Of a stretch of DNA of 64,000 bases, positions 22,219-34,845 are shown piece by piece (position 1 is the first letter of the stretch; the number at the start of each line of letters is the position of its first letter). A program made the position numbers and the translations under genes. The DNA lies in contig JAOVFP010000010.1 of assembly GCA_025738555.1 (NCBI GenBank), positions 4,475,501 through 4,539,500 of the forward strand. The letters run 5' to 3'. The DNA comes from Cyathus striatus. Lineage: Eukaryota > Basidiomycota > Agaricomycetes > Agaricales > Nidulariaceae. The notes under the pieces are model-generated. The model saw nothing but the letters and a program-made list of their open reading frames with translations, was not told the DNA's origin and did no database searches.

Positions 22219-25200
22219 TCAAACGGCAGCAACACGTACAACCACAGTTCCACCATCGCACAAACGTCCCCCATCCACAAATACCTCCGGAGCCTTCTCA
22301 AACGCCACCACTCTCGCCTTATCTCCTTCTTCATCTTCTTCTGTACGCATCAGAAGCGAGGGGGTAGGTCCAACCCACGGACGTACACCGCCGTCCAACG
22401 CCATCCGAAGCACAGCGGCAACACTGTCCCGCACATCTTCGCCTTCCCAGTCTACATCTTGCGCAACGCTAACCCATGCATACCCTACTTTGCCTTTACT
22501 AGTCACTGCCGGGCTCGGAGGCACGTCTTGCTCTTCATTAATTTTAGTGATCTCATTAGCCCCGGAGCTCGCAAACCGCAAGGACCTCAGTCCAGCTCTA
22601 AAGTGATCCCCGGCAGTAGGAATAGGTCGTTCGGGAACGTCACCGAATAACGTCGTGAACTGACCCATCGCCTTTTCTTTCTTCTTTCCTTTGGTACTTC
22701 CCTTTCCACTCCCATCCAACAAGCTGAATCCGCCGGGTGTCCTGGGTGTCTCCATCCCACCACCAGTGGAGGATCGGAGAAGACGTTCTGCAGCTTCACG
22801 AACCTCTCGTCCACCGACCATATCCAATACTGCATCAAACGCGTCCCCGTCGGCGCGAAGGTTATCCATCACACGCACGACGGGACCGCGTCCATCTAGC
22901 TCGCCATCATCGAAGATCACTTCCTCAGCACCCCAGAAGCGTACACGGTCCTCAACAGCAGCCATGTATCTCTCTCCAACGTCAGGGGTAGAAGAGGAAG
23001 GGGGAAATGGGAAGGGGGCATGCACAGAGACACGCCATCCACGCTGGACAAGCATCTGTACCGCCATAGCTCCTGCACCGTCGTGACCTCGTAATACCAG
23101 TGCCCTTCGTCGCCTAGTGTCGTGTTCTGCAGGAAGAGACGCACTACCAGAAACACTTCCCCCCTCTTCACGGGAAGAGGAGAATGCAAACATGAACGTC
23201 CTTACAGCTCGATATGCAGGGACGCCACATAACGGGAGGAGCGCAAGCTCTTCGAGAGTGAGAGCTTGTGGGGTGAGTTTGAGGGTCGGCGTCGAGACGG
23301 AGGTAGAGTGGATCGCCAAGGTCGGACGAGAGGCGCGAGGTGCGGTTGGAGTAGCAAGAGGCGGGACGGGATCCATCTGCGGATGTGGAACGCGGTGAAT
23401 CCTATGCCGGTCGACCGTAATGAATTCTGTCAGAGCACCGGACTAAATGTGGGTGTAGTAGTCAGTATATGGTAATCACAGAACATGGGAATGAGATAAA
23501 CGAGGGAACGTTCCCCCCCCCCCCCAGTTAGACTGCGCGAGATACGGAGAATAAGCTCGAGGGTTCAGATGTTAACCATTCCCCCCTCTTCTGCGCTCTT
23601 CTCAAGTGGAAGGCACAGAAGCCCTGCGGAAGGTGGTGAAGATTAAGAGGAAAAGGGAACGAAAAGAAGGAGGCAGGGAAACAAAGGGTTTATATATGGA
23701 TTGGGGCGGGAAAGACTAAAACTCTATCGTCAAAATCTGGATCTTTATCACCGTCTGCGGGAATGAAACGCTTAACGCGCGAAGGACACGCGACGTTCGT
23801 GCGCACGCTACCAGCTAACGTGGTAGAAACGCGAAGCTGCGCTTTCAGCCACTGGGCATCGGGCTCCCGCCTCACGGACCCGTATCTCCAACATGGAACC
23901 AGTGAAAATCAAACAAAATAAAAGAAATTCAACTGACCTTCCTAACATCCAACAATCCTACAACCCACTCTCCCTTCCTGACCACTTCCTCCCGCACATC
24001 CCATCCACACTCTAACACGCGTCCCACAAACGAGCGTCCTGGGATGAATCCTACTTCTGCCTTTTTCGGCTCCAGTGAAGGGGAAAAAGACGAAGGAGAA
24101 GCGGTGGAAGGGGAGCTTTTGGTGGACGAGGAGCGGCCAAGTGTAGCGCGAAGAGAAAGGGTGCGCTTGGGTTTTGGGCGGTCTCCCTTTGTATCCTTTT
24201 GGGCAGCCTTTATATCTTCCGGAGGTGATGATTGAGAAGAGACAGGATCAACGTGCACACCAACCAACCGCCCATCTATGCCATCCACGCCTACGGCCCA
24301 CACCTGTACCACCACACTCCCACTGGGAACTTGAGAGGGAGGCGAGCGGTGAGATGTAAATCCCAAGACAGTTTCCTTCTCTCTCGCCCTCCCTTTGCCT
24401 TTAACATCAGTGGTGAGATCAACGGTTCTGTTTCTCCCTGTGCCTGGAGGATTAGAAATTGTAGCTCGACGCCTCGAGAAAACTCTCATCAATCCTCCTA
24501 TCTTTTTCACACTCTCCCCAAGCCCTCGCACAACCTCTACGCTGGCCATTGTGGTTTGCGCCAGCCCCGCCTTGGTCAAATCAATCTTCCCGTCACCGAT
24601 CCCAATCCCCAAATTGGGAACTGGAAGCGGCACTGTCGCGCTTCGCATGGGCATGGCGCGCGGTAGACTGAGTGAAGTGTACCCCTGAGTCCCGGAAGAG
24701 GGTAGCTCACCGCTGGGTTTGGGGAGAGCTTGAAGCTCGGCTTTGTAGGATTTTGCTGTGGCGCTTGTTCGTGACGACGAAAGGGAAGGAGGGGGGTGAT
24801 CGAGGGATCGCGACCGGCGGCGTTTTATAGGTGGTTTCGCCGGTTTACCTGACGTTCCATGAGATGGGACGAGCTCAGGATTTGAGGACGATGGAGAGGA
24901 AGAGACACGTAAACGCGACGGACCTGCGAGAAGAACGCTACTCCTTAGAAGGGGGGCTTGGCCTTTCACGATGCTAGGTTGGGGAGTTCTCGCCGGAGAA
25001 GGGTTGGAAGACGGCGCTGATGAAAATTCGCCTTCCTCTTCTTCTTCCAAGAGGGCAGTCATGCTCATCATAATACTCTGGTTGTGCCCCTTGTACGGTT
25101 TCGAGTGAGGACCATTGTTGGGCATCGGCATGCCATTGGAAGCGGTGAAATAACTCGGTTGTTGTTGTTGCTTGGTTGGTTTGGATGTCGACTTTTTTCG

Positions 25201-26311
25201 AGCAGGAAACTGGAGAGGGGTAATGGTTGATTTTGAGGTTTCCTGCTCACTCTCCTTCGGGGGGACGAGCCACCGCACATCCTTGGCCCAGTCTTCGTCG
25301 GTATATGCGTAGTCCCTTCGTCTCAGGGGCGCCTTTTGCTTGTGCTTTGCGTGTCCCGAATCGGACTGCAGGGGAGAGGTAAGGCGTGTGGATACGTCGG
25401 TGAGCATGTCACTGAAGAGAGAGTGGCCGTCGAGGGAGGTGGAGGAGATGGAGGACGCGGAAGATGCTGCGTTGGTTCGTGTGCGGGTGGAGGGCACGAC
25501 ACGCGATTGGGGATTAGATAGCGGAGGAGACGATGAGGAGGGCGTTGGTTGGGATTGTTGGTGCTGATGGTGCTGGTGGTGCTGCTTCTGGTGTTGTAGT
25601 TGTTGTCTTGATTTAGGTTGTTCATGGGACATCGTCACCGTTCCAGAAGGGGCAGAAGCAGGAGCGGCTGACAACAGCTGACGGGTTGCCATCCTTGCCG
25701 GAGAATTAGAAGGGGGAGGGGCCTGGGAACGAGGGGCGAGGGGAGGATTAAGATTAGGAGGCGGGGGAGGAGCAGGATACGTCGAGGTGCTCAGCATGGT
25801 AGCCGTCGGGGAGGCAATCAGCATGGACGAAGCAAAGCTGGAGCGCGGGGACTGATTAGGGGTGTAGAAGATATCAAAGTCGTCGTCGCTCTCGGTGGTA
25901 TCGTCGTCGTTGTCGATTGACTGGTACTTGGGGTTGAAGGAGGAGGGGGTGGGAGAGGGGGAAGAGGGGAGATGGGTTGGATGGGTTGGATGGCTGGGAT
26001 GGCTGGGAGTGGTGAGATGGGTTGGATCGCTGGGAGTGGTAAGTGAGAAGTGAGAAGTGGGTGGTAAGCGAAGAGGGCTGACGTACTGGGGGAGAGCGGA
26101 GAAGGTTGTACCTGTCTGGGTGGAAGGGGTCCTCGTCGTCGAGGGCTTGGTGACTGGGAATGGGGGCGGCGCTGGCTGGAGTTGGATGGGGAGGATCGGC
26201 GGCAATGCGGACCATGTGCTTTTTCGTCGAGTAGTAGTCTTTTTGCTGGGGAAACGAGTATGTCTGCGACGGTTTGTTGAGCAGCGTCTGCAGCAGCGTT
26301 GGTTTCGTCAT
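22219..26311 (-). CDS. Large MDR-fold (GroES/Rossmann) oxidoreductase-like protein
   Basis: Exons are 26112-26311, 23938-26029 and 22219-23442, giving 1,171 aa. Residues 1 to about 640 are low-complexity (Pro/Ser/Thr/Gln-rich) and look disordered. Then follows a GroES-like half (VVVQVWAVGVDGIDGRLVG, GFIPGRSFVGRVLECGW, KGEWVVGLLDVRK, then SGALTEFITVDRHRIH) split by a disordered loop. The Rossmann half shows LEELALLPLCGVPAYRAVRTF, ALVLRGHDGAGAMAVQMLVQ and AFDAVLDMVGG. The usual zinc ligands and a strict GxGxxG are not evident (GHDGAGAMA), so catalysis is doubtful. It may be a regulatory or scaffold relative of quinone oxidoreductases. Intron 1 has three possible in-frame acceptors (repeated CCCAGC). 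Intron 2 is about 495 nt and contains a C13 run. Confidence 0.75.
23513..23525. repeat. 13-base C homopolymer
   Basis: Uninterrupted run of C inside the long second intron of the MDR-like gene. Its length is likely to be uncertain in the assembly. Confidence 0.9.
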
Positions 26312-26505
26312 GGCACAAAGCAGAATCTTTCCGGAGTCCGCGCTCAAACCGCAATCGTCCACAACCCATCCACCGCGTTGCCCTTTCCTATCTTTTCCGA
26401 CTCATATGTCATTTCATTTCATTTCCTCCATTCCCTTCCAAATACCTGTCTATAGTACATTCTTGTTCGAATAAAATAAAACCAATCCTGCCCCTCCTAA
26501 AATTC

Positions 26506-29500
26506 CTACGCCGCCGCCTCACCTATCCCAGGAGGCACCACAATCCCCTTCTGGTCATTCAGGTGCTTCTCCTGCTGACAGCAGCTCAGCCATGCAAACC
26601 ACATCATCGTCCTCAGCTGCAGTACATCCTCCTTCCACACCATGCTCTGGTTCTGCTCCCTGAATTCCTTCGTGAGTCGCTCGCACCGCGCAATGTTCTC
26701 CGGCGACACATAGTCAATCGCCACCTTCATGCAGTCCGACACATTTGCGACCTATATCCCCGTCCATCCTAAGCAGCAATCCAACAACCCAAGTCCGAAC
26801 AAAGCCTTCAGCTCACCTGATGTGCACACCCAGCCGGAACAAATACCGCCTCCCCAGGTCGCTGGTACACCCTATAGCTCAGCACCCCCGCCTCCTTCCA
26901 CAGCTCCTCCCGCAGCTTCTCATCCAAGTAGTGTGTCTGAGTGTGTATTGGGTCCGTAGTCGCTCCACCCCCAAATTTCCGTCTTAAAAACGCCCGCACT
27001 CGGTCGCTGTCTTCCGCTCGGAATAGGTCCCATGCCGCATACCCCGGTGTCCCGTCTGCACAAGGCGAAGCGTACGTCATGATGTTCAGAGCGTCTGCCA
27101 TGTCCATATGTAGCTTCGTTGAGCCTTTACTTCCGGGTGCGAATGAGGACGCCATCGCATTGTACATCTTCGGTCCTACCATGACCTTAGTGGTTTTCTT
27201 TATGTTATAGAGAGAAATGCAACATACCTAAATCAGGTCCAACACTGTTAGACGGAAAATGCGACCCAATATTATACACTCCATCTCGCCTCACATAATC
27301 CGGTATCGGCACCGCCTCGCTGAAATCCTCATACAGCTCCGGAAATGTAGTCTTAAAATCCGTGCTGGGGGGCCAATCCTTCAACTTCCAACACTCCTGC
27401 CGTCCCTCGTACTGCCCAAACCATCCAAAGAACTCCCCAACATTCACTCGCTTGTTCTGATCTGTTTGGCACTCCATGATCAGACATGTCTGCTCTCGAT
27501 ACTTTTCAATAAAGTACTCCGGTGTCCATTGGAGTTTGAAATGCGAAAGGACGTTGCTGATGACCAGAGGCTCCCCAAGTTCCCAGATTTGCGAAAATGT
27601 ATCCGAGGAAGTCAGTTCAGTATCGGCATATCGTCGAATCGGATGTGAAGGTATGGAGGCTGTCAAGGGTGGTAGATTCGTTGGTTGAAAGGCTGGATCA
27701 GCCGACTCGTCAGGCTCGAGAGATGGGTCGAGTGTGTATTTCGTGCATGATGTACCGTTCACCTTGGGAGTTCGGTGCGGTGAAGAAACGGGAACTGCAC
27801 CAGCTAGACTTGAACTTGATTCTGCTTGCGAATGATCTCCCCCGTTCATAAGTTCACCCACCCCATCAATACCGTTAGCATTCTTCACCCTATCCTCCTC
27901 ATACTCTAGGTCCAGCTTCTCCATCTCCTTGATGGCAGCCTCCAACTCTTCCCGACAAAACCTAGACATCGGCGAAAAATCCTTCTCCTGATGCTCATTC
28001 CGCCTCGTGCAGCTCAAGAAAAACGGGTTACTATGCGCATGTCGTTCTCGCTTCGCCTGCAAGGCAGCAATCTCTCCGGGAGTAGCGCCAGGTCGGTCAG
28101 TTGTGAGCTCTCTGACCTGCACAAAGCATTCCGCGCAAGCTTCGCGCCCGCACAGGCGACACATCCATGAGGAAGAGAAGAGTGATGTCATGCAGGTATC
28201 TATATCGGGATGCAGTCAGGAGCTGCGATAAAAATAGTAATAGGAGTAGGAAGGGAAAGGCAAAGTGTGCGAAGTGAAACAAAGGAGGACATGGTAAATA
28301 GAAAGACTGCGTGGTAGGAAATATGTAATGGGGTGAGGTAGATAAGCATAGATGCTGGGATCTGGCGCATACATATGGGTTTGATGCGGCGTTGAGAGAA
28401 TCCAGAAAGAAGTGTAGGGAAGAAAAAAAAAATGGAACAGATGAGGACGGCGATAGGGAAATTGTTTAACGTACCACATGTAGCCCGCACTTCACATTCG
28501 CGTGGCCGCCTGATTATCTCAGGTAGCTTTAGGTGTTCGAGCTCCGCACGAAGGGTAGGAAGAAGGGCCTGTGTTATCACTTTCTGCGACTGGGAATAAG
28601 CATCGTTCTCAAAGAAGAAATGTGACAAGGCGGCAGCAAATATGTTGTGGAGGCAAAGAAGTTATCGATAGACACTCCCGCCTCGAAAGAAGTATTTCCA
28701 GCGACAACAAATATACTATAAAAAATAAAATAAAATAAAATAAGTACCACGAACCTTTGTCCGCATGATATGCTCCATCGTCAGCGGGACATTCCACTTC
28801 GTTGGAAAATTCATGGTCGGTGCATCCGCTTTTTGACTCTCCACGAAGCTGATTCCAACAATATTCCGATTTTGGTCTTTTAGGAAAAAGCGGATGCCCT
28901 GGAAGCGGCAGGTGTCCCCCGCCCATCGACGTGTGCAAGAGACACACCGCGGGAATTGCTCAGACCGGTAGCGATTCGACATGCATCGTGCAAACTGCAG
29001 TTCAGGGTGAAGGGGCACCGTACCAGGCTCAGCATTGACGCCTTCCCCAGTCGTTGAGGCTGCTATTTGCAAACGCACTGCGAAAAAAGGTAAAGTGTTG
29101 GATTAGTGTCGTAATCAAATAGAGAGTCAATGGAATAGAAGCTGTGGAGGTAAGGTGTAGCGGCGCGCGAAGGATGTAATCAAACAGGTGATAGGCGCAA
29201 GGAGATTTCGGAGACAGAAAGGAAGTATGGAAAAGTACTAATTTGATCAACTCACTTTCGGAGTCTTTTCCTTTTCCTTTCTCGCTCGGTACCTGAGTGT
29301 ATGAGACTGTCGGGATCAGATGGGCTGTGAAATAAAGTAAATTCAGTCAGTTTAACAGCTTAGCTCCTGGAGAGCTGGGAAAACATACCATTCTGAGCTG
29401 CAATCTGCGCAGCCTCACTACGCTTTTTGGCATTGTATCCACGCCTTGACGGACCTAGATCGAAGGGAAGCACGAAAGAAGCGCGCGAAAGGCAAAATGC

Positions 29501-30773
29501 GAAAACAACAGAATTTGGTGGTCAGTATGCCGTGGATAGGAAATTGGGAATTAGAATAATTGGTGCGTTGAAAACGCGCCTTACCTGGAGTGGCTTCTGA
29601 ACCTACTGTTTTCTTGGCCCGGCTTCGCTTCTTTACGGGTGCAGAGTCTGCCTCTGGCAATGGCCGTTTCGAAGATGCCTCGGGATTCTGCGGTTGGGGT
29701 GGCACCTGTGGCGGAGGTGGGGGAGGAGCTTGAGGAGAAAGCGGTTGGGAGTGGTGGGGAGGGGGATGTTGAGGATAGGAGGACATGACGAATGCTCCAT
29801 GGGGTGGGTAATAAGATGATTGAGCATTGTATCTTGCATCGTGGTGCGTATGTTGCTGGTGAGGTGTTAGCGGCGGATGCGATTGATGCGGCTGGTTGGG
29901 AGGATGAGGTTGGTGATGCGACGGATGCGATTGAGGGTGCTGATGTGATGGATGGTGGTGATGTTGTGGGTGTTGCTGCTGCTGCGCTTGCTGGTGGTGA
30001 TCCGCCAACGATGCGCGAGCTGAAAGACGAACAGAAACTCGTTCAGTTTTCTGCCACTCTACAGAAAAGTTAGAAAGACTCGGACAATTAGTTGCTTGAA
30101 AAGGATAATAACCACTGGCAGAGGGTAAGTTGGAGGTCGATTGTTCTTGATAACCATGATTGTAGCTATCTATATATTGATTGGAGTTAGAGACATGTTA
30201 AGAAATGAAAGTGATAGACTGACTGTGCTGCTGATAATCGCCGGAGATGGCTATATGCGCGTGTGAGGATGGTGTTCGCAGGGGAAATAAAGATGAAGGA
30301 CTGACCGGTGCTCCGTTCGCCAGAGTACATGGGGCCGATCACTGGGGTATTGTAGGCGGCCATACCTGAGATATCCTGCTGCTGGCTATTCCAGGCTTGG
30401 CCGTCAACCGAATAATGGGGGTGGTGTCGATGCGCTGCCTGATGAGTCTGGGCGCATGGGGATCAGGATACATGCTTTGGGATGGCATTGACGGCTGATG
30501 GTAGTGACGTTGTTGTGCGGAGGAGTTATCCTGCTTTCTTTTAGAACCATCATCGGAAATGTCCCAGCTTGCGGCACGGAGGTTGAAGGGGGTGCTGTTG
30601 TGATAAGATGCACTATATACTGCACCGGACTGATGGTCATGGGGATGGGGCTGGCTCTGGGTGACAGGAGCAGTGAGATTGGGAAGCTGTGGAGGAAAAG
30701 CACTGGATGCGTCCTGAGGATTTAAGAGAGAGTTGATGGAGGCCTTTTTTGAGGGGTCCTGGAGGGAGTTCAT
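26506..30773 (-). CDS. KDM3-like JmjC histone demethylase (frame broken near 30450)
   Basis: A probable nuclear Fe(II)/2-oxoglutarate H3K9 demethylase. Exons are 30306-30773, 30224-30250, 30113-30169, 29585-30019, 29389-29454, 29256-29324, 28755-29077, 28475-28583, 27228-28199, 26817-27175 and 26506-26751, about 1,043 aa if one base is added. The N-terminus is Gln/His/Pro-rich. Two Cys-rich zinc blocks (CVSCTRRWAGDTC; RATCDTC...CRLCGREACAECF) precede the JmjC core: iron ligands H865 and D867 in KLHMDMADALNIM and H961 in PAGCAHQVANV, as in KDM3/JMJD1. In exon 1 the frame shifts by one base between 30448 and 30461. The first half (DISDDGSKRKQ) and second half (AWNSQQQDISGMAAYN) are in different frames. 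If the shift is real, translation could begin at the ATG at 30363 (906 aa), which retains all domains. Confidence 0.87.
28721..28743. repeat. (AAAAT)n microsatellite
   Basis: About four to five pentanucleotide units in the seventh intron of the JmjC gene. Confidence 0.85.
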
Positions 30774-33700
30774 CACTGTGGGTGGCGATGTGGGCGGGAG
30801 AGGGGGAGAGAGGAGGGGAGGGGAGGGGGAAGGGGAGAGGGGGCAGGCGTAGGGAGTCTGAAGGGGAATGAGGACGAGTGAAAGGTACAAGTCCGTGAGT
30901 GCGGGTGCAAGACAAGTCACAATCGCGGAGTTGAACCGGCTGACCTCGAAACCTTCGCCAGTCCCAACCTTAACCTTGTCATTCTTGTAATTACCACTGT
31001 TCAAAATAATTTAATTATATATCCACGTGTTTGCTATGGATCGCCGTCCCTGTCTCCTCGACCACTAGAGAGTCCGGTCCAAACTCGTCCACCGCCTCCA
31101 CTCTCCCCTCCATCCTCCCCTCCCCTCCCTCCCCTCCTCCCCCCATCATTCCCAGGTGTCCCTCCACCTGCCACCTCCACCAACGCCACCCGATGCCACC
31201 CGCATCCCTTACTATATCTTTTCCAGTCCTCTAGCCAAACTGCTTCCAGTCCTGCTTAGTTCATCCACCGCGAAGCTATCCTTCTGATTAGCTCTGATAG
31301 CCCTAGCCTTTCCCTCCCTTAGTCCCTCTTAGTCCCTCCTCGCGCGCGCTGCAATTCAAATAAATTAGCCTGCAGCCTAACTATCTGTTCCCTTTCGGAT
31401 TCATCTTCGCGTTGGCCTCGCGTTCGCAGCACATCCTCGGCACGCACTGCCGGCCCAGTCTATCACGTTCATCTCTCCTTGCCGTAATCGGTCAGCGCTT
31501 CCCTAACACTGCGCGAACTTCCGGGGACTCGGAAGCCGACCCTTCAATTCTATTTGGCATCCTCCCGTTTTAGGCTCTCCGCTAATCTCGTCAACCATTT
31601 TTCGTTCTCTTGTTACACAATCTTCTGCGACGCATACTTATTCAATCTGCGGAATTCTTACTTATGTCTCTCAGACCACCCAGCATCACCTAACCCTCCA
31701 CGTAAAAATCTTCGGTAATGTCGTCTCACCCCACCATGCACCTCGGTTTCTTTTCATTTCATCTGCCATAAATGGCAATCGTTGCTCAAACACAATGCTG
31801 CTACGGAGAACGCCATAACTGCTATATCGATTATCCCCTTCCGCGCGTTTTTTGTCTTCATGTAAACTATCGGTCGCAACGCCTCGCTTCGCCTCCATTT
31901 TCAAGCCGTACGCTCGCCCAAGAATTACATCACGCTTTTTCACCGCTTCAATTTAATTGATCGAAGTTCTTCTGGACTCCTGTTCCCCAAAATCTGCTCC
32001 TGGTCGAAAAAAAAAACCCCTCGATGCCAGGATTATTAACTCGTCAGAGTGGAGTCGAGTAGGTCTAGCATGTCAGGCATGCCGCAGACTTCTTATGGGT
32101 GACTGTTCTGAATTCTCAGTACAGTACAGCACAATTTCAAATATACAAGGTACCAACATGGCAACAGCGTGATCCCAAGCTATCCTAACATGGGTGCCAA
32201 AGACTCTCAAGCCATATACTTCCGATGAACACAAGGCGTCTGAAATACGAGTCTATCATCTCTAACTCCCAGTGACCGCCCCCGACAGCCCCCGCCTTGA
32301 TTGTGCGGAATCACTGATGAACTTCATGGCGCCCCAGACCAGGGGAGTCTCTTGGCCCTGGTATTGGTCTAGGTACTGTTCGTTGGGCCAACTAGGCGGG
32401 GGATCTTAGCCGAAGCCCAATTTTTGGAGATACTAATCACCGCCATACATACAATTTAGGAACTCGCTTTTTCCAAGATCCGGTATGATATCTTCCACCT
32501 GACCCCCTCCTGACTCGCTGACTTTTCGCATTGCCATCGCGGTCCCTTCGTGAACGTTCACAAAATAAGATGTTTTATCTAGATTAAGCTAAGGGGCTGT
32601 GGCGTTTGGAACTCGAGCAAAATGTCTACCACCCTCCTAAGCCCCACTCCCCATAAAACATCTCAAACCCTAGTTAGCAGGTGTTGTCGACCTCGAGTCT
32701 AGTTATCAGCAACCATATCGTCTAGTTATCCGTCCTTTCGCCGGACTTCTCCTGGTATTATTAGAATGTTGGAAGCAGAAGCATTTGCTGAACGATACTG
32801 GAAACTCTCGCGGAATTATCTGTTATTCTCATGGTGTCTTCCATATGCCTTCGCGTGAGTCGACGTGAATTTTTGGACCCCCCGAGATCGTAAGCCTCAA
32901 CATCATGCTGTCTCATTGGCTGGCAAGAAGAAATCAATCGATACACGGGGTAGAGTGTAGTCGGATTCCACGACCTAGCTATCTAATGCATTTGGGGGTA
33001 GTCATCCGACCACCTGTCTAGATCTCGTACGAGAGTCTTTAGTCTGGCGGCAACTGGGGCTCCGCCCTCAACTGCTTAATGGCGTGCCTTCTTCTGCCGC
33101 AGAGCAGAGCATGAGACTTAATAAGACTTAAATGCACTGAACAAAGGAAACGTGATTTCGTTGCGACATGGTGAGGGAAAACGGGGAAGGAATTACAGCA
33201 ACCGATGTCGTTGCAATGACCAAGTTAAAGATGTTCTTGCGGCGTTAACGCCTTACATAGACACCCACGAGAAATTCTTCATTTTGCATTCCAACGGCCC
33301 CTCAGGCTCCATATGGGGTTTCCTCTGGAGCTTGAGCCTCACGATAACAACGACCAAATGCTCAACCATTGCATAAACTATATATTAATCACAGCGCCCG
33401 AGTCGTTGCTCCTCATCGACCGCACATAGCTATCGACCGCCCGCCTATAGGTATCCTTAGAAAACTCTATGGATAAAGAAATAAGTCTCCTTCCGCGGGA
33501 ACCGTGGCTGAATTATTGCTTTGGGGTGAATTCCCATTTGGGTCGCCTTACCCTCATGCCTATCTATGTACATTACTACTACAAAGTTGACTCCTATGTC
33601 AGAGCGAGTAAAAGAGCTCACCAGTGGATCCTTAACCATCGTTTGTGGTGATCAACATAAGAACTTCCTTGGTTTCACTAGTACTCGCTTAGTGAGGTAA

Positions 33701-34091
33701 CCATTATTTGTTTCTTATCTGTTGTCGGCGGGCGGAAAGTCATTTCTCATGACTACTGAGTGGGTGCCTACTCTGTATCTATGTTGGCAGATATTATTTC
33801 TCTATTGATGATTCAAAATGAGATGAACCACACGGAGTACATAGCTTACTCCACCGAAAATAAAAATCAGAAGGGATGTGGAACGAAGTTAGCGCGTACG
33901 TCTGTGATAATCACTCCATTCCGAGGTGAGTCTAAGATGCCTTGGATAGCTATATCCTTTTGGAGTAATTCTGTTTCCTCTTTGACACGGGAAGTCACGT
34001 TTCTCAGCAATGTGAAAATCTTGACGGTACAGCAGTCTCAAAATTATTTCCTACATACTTATGATAGATTGTAAATCCACTAATGCAGATA
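30774..34091. other. 3.3-kb gene-free region
   Basis: The first part (to about 31700) is the JmjC upstream region and is strikingly pyrimidine-rich on the plus strand (runs of CCCCTCC near 31100-31150). The rest is of mixed composition, with only short frames. The longest, 33760-34074, has no motif. I see no tRNA, rRNA or known protein here. Confidence 0.5.
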
Positions 34092-34774
34092 CAGTCATCT
34101 CTGTCTAAATACATACTGGTCGGTGGACATGAAAAAGTATTAAATTCTGCAGAGTATATAGTAGTGCAGAAGACCCTTAACTCGGCTAATCCGGACCGTT
34201 AATTCCGGAGAGTGCCGCTATGTGACCGCAATCAACTTATTACTCAACAACGCATAATGCATAGTAAACTTAATATATTCATAAACACTGACTTATTCAT
34301 GTTAGAGTCCTGTACTTTTTCAGCAATGAGAGCTTCATAAGCAAAGTTGCTCTTGGTCAAGCGAGCCTAGTTTTTTCTGCCTGCTTTATGTGAAACCTTC
34401 TTGTTAAATTCATTTTGGGTACAATCACGTTGATAGTCATTAAATTCAAATAATGTGATAGAAAATCGGGTAGAATTTATTTCTCCAAGAAGTAATAATT
34501 CAACACTGTGGGAAAAATTTTAGGATAAGCTCTCGGTTCCCATAAAATATGCATGTAAAATACTTACATTTACATTTGGTTTCGGTAAATATTTTGACAG
34601 GGGGTCCGAGATAGGGGAAAGTTATGTACATATTGCCTCTCCAAAAAAGGTATGGATTACGGAATAGTGCAAAAAAATACATAACTCCCCGCCTACCGAT
34701 TTGGTGGACCTGAAAAAGTATTAAAATATGCAGAGTATGTATTTAGGCAGTATGTATTTAGACAGAGATGACTG
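34092..34774. mobile_element. TA-flanked element with 27-bp perfect TIRs
   Basis: The left end (34092-34118) and right end (34748-34774) are exact reverse complements over 27 bases, beginning CAGTCATCTCTG. TA dinucleotides sit immediately outside (34090-34091 and 34775-34776). The inner part carries an additional repeated block: a GGTGGAC-TGAAAAAGTATTAAA motif next to the left TIR and again, in the same orientation, near the right TIR. There is no transposase frame, so it is a non-autonomous Tc1/mariner-type element of 683 bp. Confidence 0.88.
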
Positions 34775-34845
34775 TATATCGGCATATCCAAAGAAGATTG
34801 TGAATAATTAATGATGTCCAAACCAGGTATAAAATACCACCACCT

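Noticed and set aside
22691..23398. Plus-strand open frames over the MDR-like gene
   Set aside because: Antisense shadows of a GC-rich coding exon, with no motif and no start context.
23690..23875. 61-codon minus-strand frame as an extra exon of the MDR-like gene
   Set aside because: Direct splicing 23938 to 23442 joins LLDVRK to SGALTEF in phase and preserves the GroES fold. The frame would interrupt it.
28593..28640. Alternative acceptors giving longer versions of JmjC exon 8
   Set aside because: Upstream acceptors at TTGAG and TCCCAG keep the frame but add residues not expected between EHIMRTK and the ALLPTLR block. They cannot be fully excluded.
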